From CAZAQV01 sp964487255 (lineage in GTDB: Bacteria; Myxococcota_A; Polyangia; Polyangiales; CAZAQV01), in the NCBI GenBank assembly GCA_964487255.1, contig CAZAQV010000026.1:1-64000 (forward strand): a stretch of 64,000 nt of DNA, in the 5' to 3' direction. The notes beneath the pieces are model-generated. The model did no database searches. It was not told the DNA's origin and saw nothing but the letters and a program-made list of their open reading frames with translations. A program made the position numbers and the translations under genes. Numbering within the stretch: the first letter of the stretch is position 1; each line of letters starts with the position of its first letter. Below are positions 1 through 7,392 of the stretch, in pieces.

Positions 1-56
1 CTGCTCGAAACGCCTGTCGACCTGCTCGAAACGCCTGTCGACCTGCTCGAAACGCT
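1..56. repeat. 21-bp tandem repeat inside the coiled-coil gene
   Basis: Two perfect copies of a 21-bp unit (1-21, 22-42) and the first 13 bases of a third (43-55). On the minus strand each unit encodes one heptad VDRRFEQ. The array continues past the window edge, so total copy number is unknown. Perfect identity suggests recent slippage expansion. Confidence 0.85.
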
Positions 57-114
57 CTCGTATTTCATCTCGCATCTCGGTCAATAGACGAACGGTGTGA
101 TTCTGCATGTTCAT
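1..114 (-). CDS. Partial coiled-coil protein (N-terminus only)
   Basis: The first 38 codons of a leftward gene that runs off the left edge. The start ATG at 114-112 has a good ribosome binding site (GGAAGGAG) about 7 nt upstream. After a short N-terminal segment the protein settles into a repeated heptad, VDRRFEQ, encoded by a perfect 21-bp tandem DNA repeat. That is the pattern of a small parallel coiled coil of the kind common in short bacterial proteins of unknown role. No function can be assigned from the part visible. Confidence 0.7.
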   Translation of the reverse strand, partial: MNMQNHTVRLLTEMRDEIRERFEQVDRRFEQVDRRFEQ

Positions 115-272
115 GGGCGACTCCTTCCAGTGTAGCACTACCGAGAGACTTCCAAAGCACCTCGCATGCCACCGAATCCGACTGCAATTTCCGCTCTCCT
201 CGCTCGGCGACGCCGATTTACGTCGCCGCCGGCACACCAACCGCCGCCGACTTGCTTCTGCACCCCTGCACG

Positions 273-1613
273 CTACTTCAGCTTGACACTACGGCTAGCC
301 TCGCTAATTTCCCCGCCTGCTCGCAGAAGTGGCGGAATTGGCAGACGCGCCAGACTAAGGATCTGGTGAGGTAAAACTCGTGGAGGTTCAAGTCCTCTCT
401 TCTGCACCCCTTGTATAGAAGCACTAGCGCCGTCCCCCTCGGACGGCGTTGTCGTTTGTGCATCGTGGCTGCAACCAGAATTGCAACCAGTATTGTTGTT
501 GGCTGCTCTTCCTCCACTGGCGCGAACGCTCCGCAGCGCCATTCGTGGAAGCGAATCCAGCACAGCTCTGCCGGCCCTCTGATTGGCGTGGACGTAGGTA
601 TTGGTCGTGGTCAGATGCTTGTGCCCAACAAGGTGCATCACCCCAGGCATGTTGTCTGAGTGCGCCACAAGATGCGTCGTGCGTCCGTGGCGAAACGAGT
701 ACGGCTTTAGCTCGTTTGCGCGCTCCTCTGGAAGGCCTGCATCGAGAGCTGCCTTTCTCAGCGCGCTGCGTCCGTCGTACCGACCAAAGATCAGATCACC
801 TCGACGCTTGCCCTTACAAACCGCCTTCAGCGCTTCGAACCCAGCTTCCGTGAGGTCGACCGTCCTTTCGTACTGGGCCTTATCGATATCCGCAGATATA
901 TGCAGAACGGGATGCTCGGGATCGAAGTGCTTCCCTCGTCGAAGGTTCTGAATCGTTTTCGGCCTAAGGCCCGTCTCCCACAGGAGCTGGAAGTAATGTC
1001 TGACGGGAAACTTCACACGACCACTCTCCAGCGGCAAGCAAGGAAGAAGCCGTGCGACTTCCTCAGATGTGATTGGTTCAGCCCTGCCGGAACCCTTGAC
1101 ATGCCTCCTTCCCGCCTCCGACTTCAGCGGCGGCGCCACAATCGGAAGCTCCTGAAGCAACTCGTGTTCGTACATCCACTTGTGAAGCATGCGAAGACAC
1201 GAAAGCTCCTTTTTGACGGTCGACCGCGTCACTTTCTTCAGTCTCTTCGACTTGTACAGCGCGATCGCGGACCGCGAGGTCAACTCTTCGATGCTTTTGA
1301 AGTGGCTGCAGAAGTGCCGTGCGTACATCTCGTAGTTCTCGATCTTGCTTTTTGAGGCTGTCGGCTCGATGTCAGCAAGCCATTCACCCAGAAAGTCTGC
1401 AAGCGGCAGGGACAGCTTCTGGCTATCCTTGAGCCTGCTGCCCTCTAACTCGGATCGGTAGATTCGTTCTGCGAGGGCTTGAGCCTCGCTGCGAACTGTC
1501 TGCCCCGTGCTGAGGTTCCTCCGCTCTCCCGTTTTCGGGTTCGTGAAACGGACGTAATACACGCCGTCTCTTTTTTGTTTGTAGATTCTCCAACCCTCTG
1601 CTCTTCTAGCCAT
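273..1613 (-). CDS. int: Tyrosine site-specific integrase of the island
   Basis: 446-aa phage/island-type tyrosine recombinase that would catalyse integration at tRNA-Leu and, with an excisionase, excision. An N-terminal arm-binding-like segment (1-60) and a core-binding helical domain (about 65-160) precede the catalytic domain (about 175-355) with R217 (GLRPK), the box SFRHGR (R308), H331 (VGHKH) and nucleophile Y340 (NTYVHA). The first histidine of the H-x-x-R box is Tyr (Y305), as in many such integrases. The start ATG has GGAG about 9 nt upstream and lies inside the preceding HTH gene. The last ~47 codons are read from the att core, the tRNA and its promoter, so this tail is host-encoded. 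Confidence 0.93.
   Translation of the reverse strand: MARRAEGWRIYKQKRDGVYYVRFTNPKTGERRNLSTGQTVRSEAQALAERIYRSELEGSRLKDSQKLSLPLADFLGEWLADIEPTASKSKIENYEMYARHFCSHFKSIEELTSRSAIALYKSKRLKKVTRSTVKKELSCLRMLHKWMYEHELLQELPIVAPPLKSEAGRRHVKGSGRAEPITSEEVARLLPCLPLESGRVKFPVRHYFQLLWETGLRPKTIQNLRRGKHFDPEHPVLHISADIDKAQYERTVDLTEAGFEALKAVCKGKRRGDLIFGRYDGRSALRKAALDAGLPEERANELKPYSFRHGRTTHLVAHSDNMPGVMHLVGHKHLTTTNTYVHANQRAGRAVLDSLPRMALRSVRASGGRAANNNTGCNSGCSHDAQTTTPSEGDGASASIQGVQKRGLEPPRVLPHQILSLARLPIPPLLRAGGEISEASRSVKLK
283..310 (+). promoter_or_regulatory. Probable promoter of tRNA-Leu
   Basis: A perfect TTGACA (-35, 283-288) is followed after 16 bp by TAATTT (305-310) as a weak -10, placing transcription start a few bases before the tRNA 5' end at 323. 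The DNA lies on the chromosomal side of the att core, as expected for the host tRNA promoter. It also overlaps the last codons of the leftward integrase. Confidence 0.5.
323..408 (+). tRNA. tRNA-Leu (anticodon AAG)
   Basis: Class II tRNA. Acceptor GCAGAAG (323-329) pairs with CTTCTGC (399-405), followed by A and CC. The anticodon stem CCAGA/TCTGG holds a 7-nt loop CTAAGGA, so the anticodon reads AAG (leucine, CUY/CUN). A long variable arm (GAG/CTC stem) and T-arm with loop TTCAAGT are present. The 3' portion from 355 onward is the integration core and recurs at 40335. AAG is uncommon for bacterial tRNA-Leu, where GAG is usual, so A34 may need deamination to inosine. Confidence 0.93.
355..416. 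other. att core, left copy (inside tRNA-Leu)
   Basis: 62 bp identical to 40335-40396. It starts in the tRNA anticodon loop and runs past the 3' end, so integration keeps the tRNA intact. The first mismatches are at 354 (A versus T) and 417 (A versus T). Confidence 0.9.
428..448 (+). terminator. Hairpin after tRNA-Leu
   Basis: A perfect 8-bp stem CGCCGTCC/GGACGGCG with loop CCCTC, 20 nt after the tRNA, followed by a moderately T-rich stretch. It is probably the tRNA terminator and is supplied by the element, because it lies outside the 62-bp core and is repeated at 40408-40428. It also lies inside the integrase reading frame. Confidence 0.55.
470..488. repeat. TGCAACC direct doublet, left end (candidate integrase arm site)
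   Basis: TGCAACC at 470-476 and 482-488, 12 bp apart (about one helical turn). The same doublet occurs near the right end (40232-40249) and in the decayed neighbour (40450-40468). Equivalent placement just inside both element ends is what arm-type Int or Xis binding sites look like. Confidence 0.4.
717..935 (-). repeat. 219-bp block identical to the relic integrase (left copy)
   Basis: Identical base for base to 40691-40909. It encodes the catalytic-domain segment just after the R217 box. Flanking integrase sequence is clearly diverged, so the block looks like recent conversion or recombination between the two integrase genes. Confidence 0.85.
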
Positions 1614-1807
1614 TCTTCTAACTCCTTGACCGAATACACAGTTCGGCCCCCGATGCGAAACGCATCCACATGAGGCCGCACGTACCTCTCAAAACTCTTC
1701 TGACTGATGCCCAGCATCTCTGCCGCATCCTTCGCTCCGACGCTCAGAGGCGCCCGCAGGACCCTCCGTGCCCCCTGCGCTGAGGGACCACCTCTTCCTC
1801 TACTCAT
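1445..1807 (-). CDS. Excisionase-like HTH DNA-binding protein
   Basis: 120 aa from the ATG at 1807. The central part (SVGAKDAAEMLGISQKSFER, then GGRTVYSVKELEEWLEEQR) is the winged HTH of the HTH_17/AlpA/excisionase family: a helix-turn-helix followed by a short wing and the tryptophan-containing last helix. Its start overlaps the end of the upstream HTH gene by 8 nt (ATGAGTAG), indicating translational coupling. The C-terminal ~55 residues are polar, low in hydrophobics and overlap the integrase start in another frame. Likely role: recombination directionality or control of int. Confidence 0.72.
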   Translation of the reverse strand: MSRGRGGPSAQGARRVLRAPLSVGAKDAAEMLGISQKSFERYVRPHVDAFRIGGRTVYSVKELEEWLEEQRVGESTNKKETACITSVSRTRKRESGGTSARGRQFAARLKPSQNESTDPS

Positions 1808-2027
1808 GCACACCACCTTGTCGGTATCGATGCGCACGACCTTTGAGAAAGCGATCGAGCGTTGATCTTCGAAACATGGCCATTTGTCTGGCACCGCGTC
1901 CGTCCACCTCGATTTCCCCGCGGTGAATGCATGTTCTTAGGCCCGAGCGGCTTAGTCGCAGGTACGCAGACGCCTGATGGATATCCAGCCAAGGATCTTG
2001 TTCTACGTAGCTCTTCATCGTGCACAT
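1800..2027 (-). CDS. Small HTH protein, excisionase/AlpA-like
   Basis: 75 aa with one HTH_17-like domain: DIHQASAYLRLSRSGLRTCI, a basic loop, then MAMFRRSTLDRFLKGR. It sits between the polymerase-like gene (13-nt overlap) and the second HTH gene (8-nt overlap), so the four leftward genes from 3913 to 273 read as one transcript. Together with its neighbour it forms a pair of xis-like proteins next to int. Starts at M1 and M4 are both possible; GGAGG lies about 12 nt upstream of M1. Confidence 0.65.
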   Translation of the reverse strand: MCTMKSYVEQDPWLDIHQASAYLRLSRSGLRTCIHRGEIEVDGRGARQMAMFRRSTLDRFLKGRAHRYRQGGVHE

Positions 2028-3913
2028 CCATGGGAGGCCTCCAACATCTGCCGAACCCGCTCCTTCTTTGTCCTAAGCTGATTGGACCTAGGCCGACGTG
2101 GTGGAGTCCCACCGTGCGAATAGACTCCGGTGCGATTGGGCATGGGGGAGCTGCCGAGCCACTCCCGCAATTCGTCACACGCACCTAGCTGAAGCCCTGT
2201 GATGACTTGTTGTCCCGGATCGACTGCACTCAGGTTCAGGTCCTGCTGCGCAATCACGGGTTTCTCCACTCGCTTTATCAGTGCAGCCTGACCAACCTCA
2301 TCAAACCAAGCTTGCTTCATCTTCTGGTGCAGCCAATCAGCATATACGGCAGGTACTACAAAGCTGTCATGAATGGCTTGGCAAGGAATGTCCTTCTCGC
2401 TTGCCTCAGTCACAACGGACCCAACAATCTCCGAATCCTTCCGCATCAAGTCGTTGCCTCTGTCCGAGAAGAAGCCCTCCCGACTGATCTCGGGATGCGC
2501 CTCTGTGTATCGCTCAATCAGCTCCTCAGGACTCAGTGCATCTGGCCGCTTCTTGTACTCTTGATAGGCTTCATGTCGATGTCCTGATCGAGGATCAATA
2601 AGCGCACGCACCGCCTTCTTCTTTGCTCTGGTGACGGGGTCTACTACGACCTTTTTCTTCGGATTGGGTTTCCTAGACTTCCTCTTCCCCCCCTTTTTCG
2701 CGGTCCTGCTCTTTTGAGTCTTCTTGGCCGCCTTGGGCTTCTTGGCTTTCTTGCGTTTCTTCCTCTTCTTCACATTCGAAGAAGCATTGATACATACAAG
2801 GGCAATCACCTTGCAAAGGTCCCTTGGAACATCCGCCCCAGGTATGTCGTAGATCTCTTGATCTGCTTCGAGGCCCTTCTCTGCAAGCAACATGCTCGGG
2901 TGCGTGGAGGCATAATCAAACTCCACTGTGGGCAGCCCGTTGACGTACAAGAACGGGCGCAGGCCACTGGGTAGGGACTGGAGCTTGTTATACCAACGGC
3001 CGTGTTTTTTGAAGCACGCTCGACCCTCCTTCTTGAAGATGCGGCGGTACCATATCGGTTCCAACGAAATGTGCAGTGTCGGACCACAGCTCTCACCCTC
3101 AATTTTCTGCACCAAAGGACCAGTTAGGATCTCTGAAATCTGAGTAACGCCTGAGTTCTGGTCCTGGGTCGTTGTTAGAGATCTAAGTTCTTCTAAGGTT
3201 GATGTTCTTCTTGAGCACCTTATTAGATGTCTTGGTATGCAATAGGTACCTTCACCCTCTATTGTCACTTCAATCCCTTCATGAGTAAGTTGGCACCGTG
3301 AAGCTGGAATTCGTAGTTCCCAGTTGTTCTGCATCTGACGGAGGTTGTTGTACTGAATATTGGCTTCCAGCTTTCTTGTGAAAGCGGTCGAGTCGAGAGG
3401 TACCCGTTCCTTGGTCTCCCCAAACGTTCTGACGATGAGACAGTCGCTTAGGTACCGGGTAACCGTAATCTCAACGTCTCCATCAAAATGCTTCTGGAAC
3501 TTGTCTCGAAGCTTCCTCGTTGCACGAAATCGGCTACAGCGTCCGAACTCAAATTCTTCGCTCCAGAACCCAGGCTGATTCACAATCCAACCGTCACGTT
3601 TAAGCCACTCGATCGTTTTAGTGACCTCTTCCAGCCTAAAGCGAAGCGCCTTGTAACGCTTCTTGACGTAGTAATTTCTATCTCTTGAGTACGCGATCCA
3701 CGAATCAGGGAAGTAATACGTGTGCAGAGCGTTGTATAGAATACACCTTAACGTCTCGGCATCCTTGTCTTTGGGATCTACGTCTAGAACGTTTTGCATG
3801 AACGCTTCGACAGGGCCTCCGGAGAGCATCCTGAAGCGGTCCATCGGGAACGAGTTCTCGTAGTTTAGTTCTTTAGAACTATCATCATTGTTATCAATCT
3901 TGTTGAATGCCAT
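2015..3913 (-). CDS. Large protein with family-A-polymerase-like palm motifs
   Basis: 632 aa. The chosen start is the second ATG: AAGGAG is 7 nt before it but only 1 nt before the first ATG at 3919. N-terminal ~70-120 looks like a winged helix. The C-terminal half carries three spaced motifs resembling the palm of Pol I: motif A-like EFDYASTHPSML (D335, numbered from the first ATG), motif B-like helix RDLCKVIALVCINASS (366-381) and motif C-like CQAIHDSFVV (H517-D518). Between B and C is a Lys-rich insert (384-423, mostly K/R). Similar unnamed proteins with Dxxx..HP and HDSF motifs occur on mobile DNA of other proteobacteria. A role in element replication or priming is inference. Confidence 0.55.
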   Translation of the reverse strand: MAFNKIDNNDDSSKELNYENSFPMDRFRMLSGGPVEAFMQNVLDVDPKDKDAETLRCILYNALHTYYFPDSWIAYSRDRNYYVKKRYKALRFRLEEVTKTIEWLKRDGWIVNQPGFWSEEFEFGRCSRFRATRKLRDKFQKHFDGDVEITVTRYLSDCLIVRTFGETKERVPLDSTAFTRKLEANIQYNNLRQMQNNWELRIPASRCQLTHEGIEVTIEGEGTYCIPRHLIRCSRRTSTLEELRSLTTTQDQNSGVTQISEILTGPLVQKIEGESCGPTLHISLEPIWYRRIFKKEGRACFKKHGRWYNKLQSLPSGLRPFLYVNGLPTVEFDYASTHPSMLLAEKGLEADQEIYDIPGADVPRDLCKVIALVCINASSNVKKRKKRKKAKKPKAAKKTQKSRTAKKGGKRKSRKPNPKKKVVVDPVTRAKKKAVRALIDPRSGHRHEAYQEYKKRPDALSPEELIERYTEAHPEISREGFFSDRGNDLMRKDSEIVGSVVTEASEKDIPCQAIHDSFVVPAVYADWLHQKMKQAWFDEVGQAALIKRVEKPVIAQQDLNLSAVDPGQQVITGLQLGACDELREWLGSSPMPNRTGVYSHGGTPPRRPRSNQLRTKKERVRQMLEASHGCAR

Positions 3914-4050
3914 GTGCATTCTCCTTTTGAGAAAGAACGCGCTTGGAGCAGACCAAGAAAGACAAACAGATCGATTCAGATCACACGTTCGCGCGTTCGT
4001 TAAACAACAACCTCAGAAGAACTGTCTTCTGGGGCGGGAACAGCAGCGGA

Positions 4051-4156
4051 CTGAATCTCAAGTAGGATCTGTTTAGATGTTGTTACTTGTTGTTTTTTGT
4101 TGAATCGAAGTTTGTGTAGTTGGTTATTTGCTTGTTTTTTTCGACTCGAGATTCAG
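4051..4156. repeat. 9-bp inverted repeat around a GT-rich tract
   Basis: CTGAATCTC (4051-4059) and its exact complement GAGATTCAG (4148-4156), 88 nt apart. The interior is rich in TTGTT units with almost no C. AACAACAAC at about 4004-4012 just outside could pair with the TTGTTGTT units. Confidence 0.4.
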
Positions 4157-4290
4157 CACTGGGAATGATCCCTAAGTGATGTATTGATTATAGCACGCGA
4201 CAGTGCACAACACAAGCATAAATAATTGGTATTGCTACGTTTTTTGATCTTTCTAATAGGGCTTATTAGTCGCCAAAATCGCACTGCGGC

Positions 4291-4323
4291 TCGACGCTTT
4301 TGGTGCTTTTTGCACCTCGTCGA
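4291..4323. other. Imperfect hairpin
   Basis: TCGACG (4291-4296) pairs with CGTCGA (4318-4323) and an inner GGTGC (4302-4306) pairs with GCACC (4312-4316) around a TTTTT loop, with a 5-nt bulge on one side and one nucleotide on the other. It could be RNA structure or a protein site; there is no clear T-run after it. Confidence 0.35.
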
Positions 4324-4695
4324 TTAATAACGTTTGGGGGATCTCTTCTCGCACTTCTACGAACCACAGCGTTGACGGAGACGCATGGGAATGAGTGCAA
4401 AAGTATTACTTTCGCAAGAACGATATCGTTCGTCACAATGCGTTCATTCAGCAGACGCGATCAAACATAGCGATTGCTGGCACGAGAACGCTCTCTGTTG
4501 CGTCTTTGGAGCAAAGATGGTGCGACCTACTTGTGTACAAAAAACACCGGTGTTTTTGCGAGTCAGTTTTGCCGACGTATGGTCACCTAGAGTAAACGCT
4601 GACGGGGTACTCAGCTCCCTCCTTCTGGGTCTGTTCTTCGCAATCGAGAGCCTTATCGACGCGAGTATTACTATTCGCATCGCAAGCGCGTCGAC

Positions 4696-4869
4696 TCACC
4701 TGCGGCGGCGTCTCTTCTTGGTGCTCTTCTCGAAATACTCCTGGAGGATGTTCCGCACAGCGGCGGCTCGCGAGACGTTTACGCCTGGTGGCGACAGATC
4801 TTTCGCATGCTGGTCAATCTTGTCCATCAAGTCTGCGGGCAATCTAACCACTAGCTGTTTGTCATGCTC
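4696..4869 (-). CDS. Ribbon-helix-helix (CopG-type) regulator
   Basis: 57 aa from the internal Met (MEHDK); a start at 4899 would add 10 residues of poor quality. The sequence KQLVVRLPADLMDKIDQHAK followed by SRAAAVRNILQEYFE is a standard RHH fold: a beta strand that inserts in the DNA groove, then two helices. The tail is a run of Lys/Arg. It is transcribed divergently from the tyrosine recombinase at 4960, with an 18-bp palindrome between them, so it probably represses itself and the recombinase. Confidence 0.75.
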   Translation of the reverse strand, partial: EHDKQLVVRLPADLMDKIDQHAKDLSPPGVNVSRAAAVRNILQEYFEKSTKKRRRRR

Positions 4870-4923
4870 CATCAGCCACCAGCCTACCCCACCATCCAAC
4901 GCTGATCAGCTACGTATTTTTGC

Positions 4924-4941
4924 ATTGCAATGCATTGCAAT
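4924..4941. promoter_or_regulatory. 18-bp palindromic operator
   Basis: ATTGCAATGCATTGCAAT is a perfect 18-bp palindrome, itself made of overlapping TGCATTGCAA units (a further TGCATTGCAA starts at 4921). It lies midway between the divergent RHH gene and the recombinase start (GTG 4960), the expected place for an RHH operator. Confidence 0.6.
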
Positions 4942-4959
4942 CGATCGCATGCTTAAAAG

Positions 4960-6003
4960 GTGTCGCAAATCGCAAAATCAGTCCCGCAAAGTGTCCGAGA
5001 AACCCAGGAATCACTCAGATCGCTGAAACCACTAGACATTTCGCCCCCCGGAAGAGAACAAGTCGCTCTGTCCTTCTCTGCGCCTGAACTCGCCGCGTCG
5101 GCGTCTCGGTACGCCCAAGCCAGCAAAGCACCCAACACGCTGAGGACCTACGCAAGCCAGTGGCGGAAGTTCTCAACCTGGTGCGACAGCGTTGGCATCG
5201 AAGCCATGCCCTCGTCTCCAGAAACCGTGGCAGCGTATATCACCGCCCTCGCCGACTCAGGTAGGAAGAGTGGCACGATATCGAAGAGTCTTGCCGCAAT
5301 CGCATTCGCTCATCGAACACGACAACATCCAAATCCGACTGCGGACGATCGTGTTCGACAGGTTTTCGAGGGAATCCGCAGAACCCTCGGAACCGCATCC
5401 GCAAAGGTAACACCTTTGCTTGCCCCAACAATCCGCGATCTCGTACAGCCTATGGGTGAGAGCATGAGAGACGTCCGCAATCGTGCACTCCTATGCTTCG
5501 GGATGGCCGGTGCATTTCGTCGCTCTGAGTTGGTGGCTCTCAATGTCGAGGACATCGAAGAAGCTCCCCGCGGAATCATCGTGCGAGTACGTCGTTCAAA
5601 GACCGATCAGGTTGGCGAGGGAGCTGAAGTCGCAATCCCATACGGTCGAAGTCCGGAGACGTGCCCTGTGCGCACCCTGATCGCCTGGGTCGAGGCTGCA
5701 GGAATCGAGTCTGGTCCACTCTTCCGCTCCGTCACCAAAGGCGATCACGTTACCGACCAAGCGATGAGCGCAAAGAGCGTCAGTCGCGTGATAAAACGTT
5801 CGTGCAGGCGAGTTGGTATCGATCCCAAAAGCTTCTCTGCACACTCCCTACGCTCCGGAATGGCCACTGCAAGCGCATCCGCAGGGAAGCCGCTCGATGC
5901 CATCATGCGACAAGGGCGTTGGAAGACCCCAGCAGTCGCAGCAAGCTACATTCGCCGCGCCAACGCCTTCGACGACAACGCCGCAGACGGCATCGGCCTA
6001 TAG
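4960..6003 (+). CDS. Second tyrosine recombinase (XerC/D-like)
   Basis: 347 aa with GTG start. The core-binding SAM-like domain (about 45-140, with TLRTYASQWRKFSTWC) precedes a complete catalytic domain: R188 (FRRSEL), K214, H295-x-x-R298 (HSLRSG), W321 (GRW) and nucleophile Y330 (SYIRR). It lacks the arm-binding N-terminus of the island integrase and resembles stand-alone recombinases of integrative elements and plasmids. Its divergent RHH neighbour and shared palindrome suggest repression. It may be the recombinase of an element nested in the island; no att pair for it was recognised. Confidence 0.9.
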   Translation: MSQIAKSVPQSVRETQESLRSLKPLDISPPGREQVALSFSAPELAASASRYAQASKAPNTLRTYASQWRKFSTWCDSVGIEAMPSSPETVAAYITALADSGRKSGTISKSLAAIAFAHRTRQHPNPTADDRVRQVFEGIRRTLGTASAKVTPLLAPTIRDLVQPMGESMRDVRNRALLCFGMAGAFRRSELVALNVEDIEEAPRGIIVRVRRSKTDQVGEGAEVAIPYGRSPETCPVRTLIAWVEAAGIESGPLFRSVTKGDHVTDQAMSAKSVSRVIKRSCRRVGIDPKSFSAHSLRSGMATASASAGKPLDAIMRQGRWKTPAVAASYIRRANAFDDNAADGIGL

Positions 6004-6272
6004 CGAGTCGATCTCGTCTAGAGCCATTCCCCACGAATTATGGTCCGGGGTGTGAGAAGCACTAAGAAACAATGGATTGTTTAGTGGGCGAAGGAGGTAC
6101 GTCGGCCCGGACAAGAAATTAAATTAACAATGCTGGCTGATGAACGTCGACAACTGCGACGCGCGATTGTTGCTACGAAAACCAGCGGCTCAGCAGACCG
6201 AAAAACAAAAGTGACGCGGGCAATCGCCGCAATGGCAAAAGCAAAAAGCGTATCCGTACAGGTTCTGGGCCT

Positions 6273-7247
6273 GTGGATATCGAGGTTCCGCGAGACCGGG
6301 AGGGAAGCTTCGAGCCGCAGCTGGTCAAAAAACACCAACGGGATTTCGATGGCTTCGATGGTCAAATCCTTTCGATGTACAGCCGCGGCATGATCGCTCG
6401 CGACATCCGTGCGCACTTGCGCGAGCAGTACCACACCGACATCAGCCCCGAGCTCGTCAGCCGCGTGACCGAATCGGTGCTCGATGAACTTCGAGCCTGG
6501 CAATCTCGGCCTCTCGATAGCGTGTATCTAGTCGTCTACCTCGATGCGCTGATGGTCAAAATGCGAGACAAAAGTGGGGTGCGTAACCGAGCGGTGTACA
6601 TCGCGGTGGGCCTACGCCAAGACGGCTCCAAGGACGTTTTGGGCCTCTGGGCGCACCACACCGAGGGTGCAAAGTTCTGGCTTGGGATATTGAGCGAGCT
6701 TCGTCGCAGGGGCGTCGAAGATATCCTCGTCATCTGCGCCGATGGTCTCACAGGAATCGAACAAGCCGCCGAGGCGAGCTTTCCCGAGGCCATCTTCCAA
6801 ACGTGCATCGTGCACCTGATACGCTCAAGCACGCGCTTTGTGCCGTGGAAGGAGCGCAAAGCGGTCTGCGCGGACCTCAAGGCGATCTACACCGCCGACG
6901 ACGCTGACGCGGCCTCTGTGGCTCTCGGAGCGTTCGACGACAAATGGGGCGAGCGTTTTCCGATGATCGCAAAAAGCTGGAAAGAGCGTTGGGCGGAGAT
7001 CATCCCGTTTCTCTCCTTCCCGCAGGAGATTCGGCGAATGATTTACACGACCAATGCCATCGAGGCCCTCAATCGCCAAATTCGAAAAGTGCTCAAAACG
7101 CGTGGCCACATGCCGAGCGAAGAAGCAGCACTCAAACTCATCTTTATGGCCATCGCCAACGCTCAGAAAAACTGGGGAGGCAAGGACCGCCGCGCATCAG
7201 CCGCACTCCTTCAATTTGCCATTCACTTCGAAGGACGTATTAACTAA
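6273..7247 (+). CDS. IS256-family transposase, 5' end damaged
   Basis: 324 aa from GTG; the Mutator/IS256 DDE fold is clear: first D in VVYLDALMVKMRDK, second D in ICADGLTG, the C-x2-H (QTCIVH) and the glutamate in TTNAIEALNRQIRK. Homology to the N-terminal part (AGNRRNGKSKKRIRTGSGP, then VPRDREGSFEPQLV) continues in frame upstream only to a TGA at 6141-6143, so the ~50-60 N-terminal residues usual for the family are missing or frame-shifted. A plausible right end (TACACAAAAATCGTTACAG, about 7266-7284) has no matching inverted copy on the left. Probably an immobile relic. Confidence 0.85.
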   Translation: MDIEVPRDREGSFEPQLVKKHQRDFDGFDGQILSMYSRGMIARDIRAHLREQYHTDISPELVSRVTESVLDELRAWQSRPLDSVYLVVYLDALMVKMRDKSGVRNRAVYIAVGLRQDGSKDVLGLWAHHTEGAKFWLGILSELRRRGVEDILVICADGLTGIEQAAEASFPEAIFQTCIVHLIRSSTRFVPWKERKAVCADLKAIYTADDADAASVALGAFDDKWGERFPMIAKSWKERWAEIIPFLSFPQEIRRMIYTTNAIEALNRQIRKVLKTRGHMPSEEAALKLIFMAIANAQKNWGGKDRRASAALLQFAIHFEGRIN

Positions 7248-7392
7248 AAACTTAAGCCAATCGCTCATACACAAAAATCGTTACAGACTCCAATGACAAT
7301 CGACCCGTTTCAGATGAGACTGTTCCGCCGAGTTTCTCCTACACTCAGGGGGTTCCTGTGGTCGGTTCAATGTCGGATGTTGGAGGCTTGCT

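Larger units (their letters stand above)
3914..4695. other. AT-rich non-coding region
   Basis: About 780 bp without a convincing gene. It contains the leader of the polymerase-like gene, a 9-bp inverted repeat bracketing a G/T-rich, C-poor tract (4078-4141), an imperfect hairpin at 4291-4323 and several T-runs. Composition is visibly lower in G+C than the rest of the window. Open frames on either strand here lack family-like composition and ribosome sites. A replication origin, an untranslated RNA or plain regulatory DNA are all possible. Confidence 0.5.

Noticed and set aside
4385..5026. Long open frame (213 codons) on the + strand
   Set aside because: It lies over the RHH gene on the other strand and the palindrome, with low-complexity Ser/Cys-rich translation and no ribosome site; a shadow frame.
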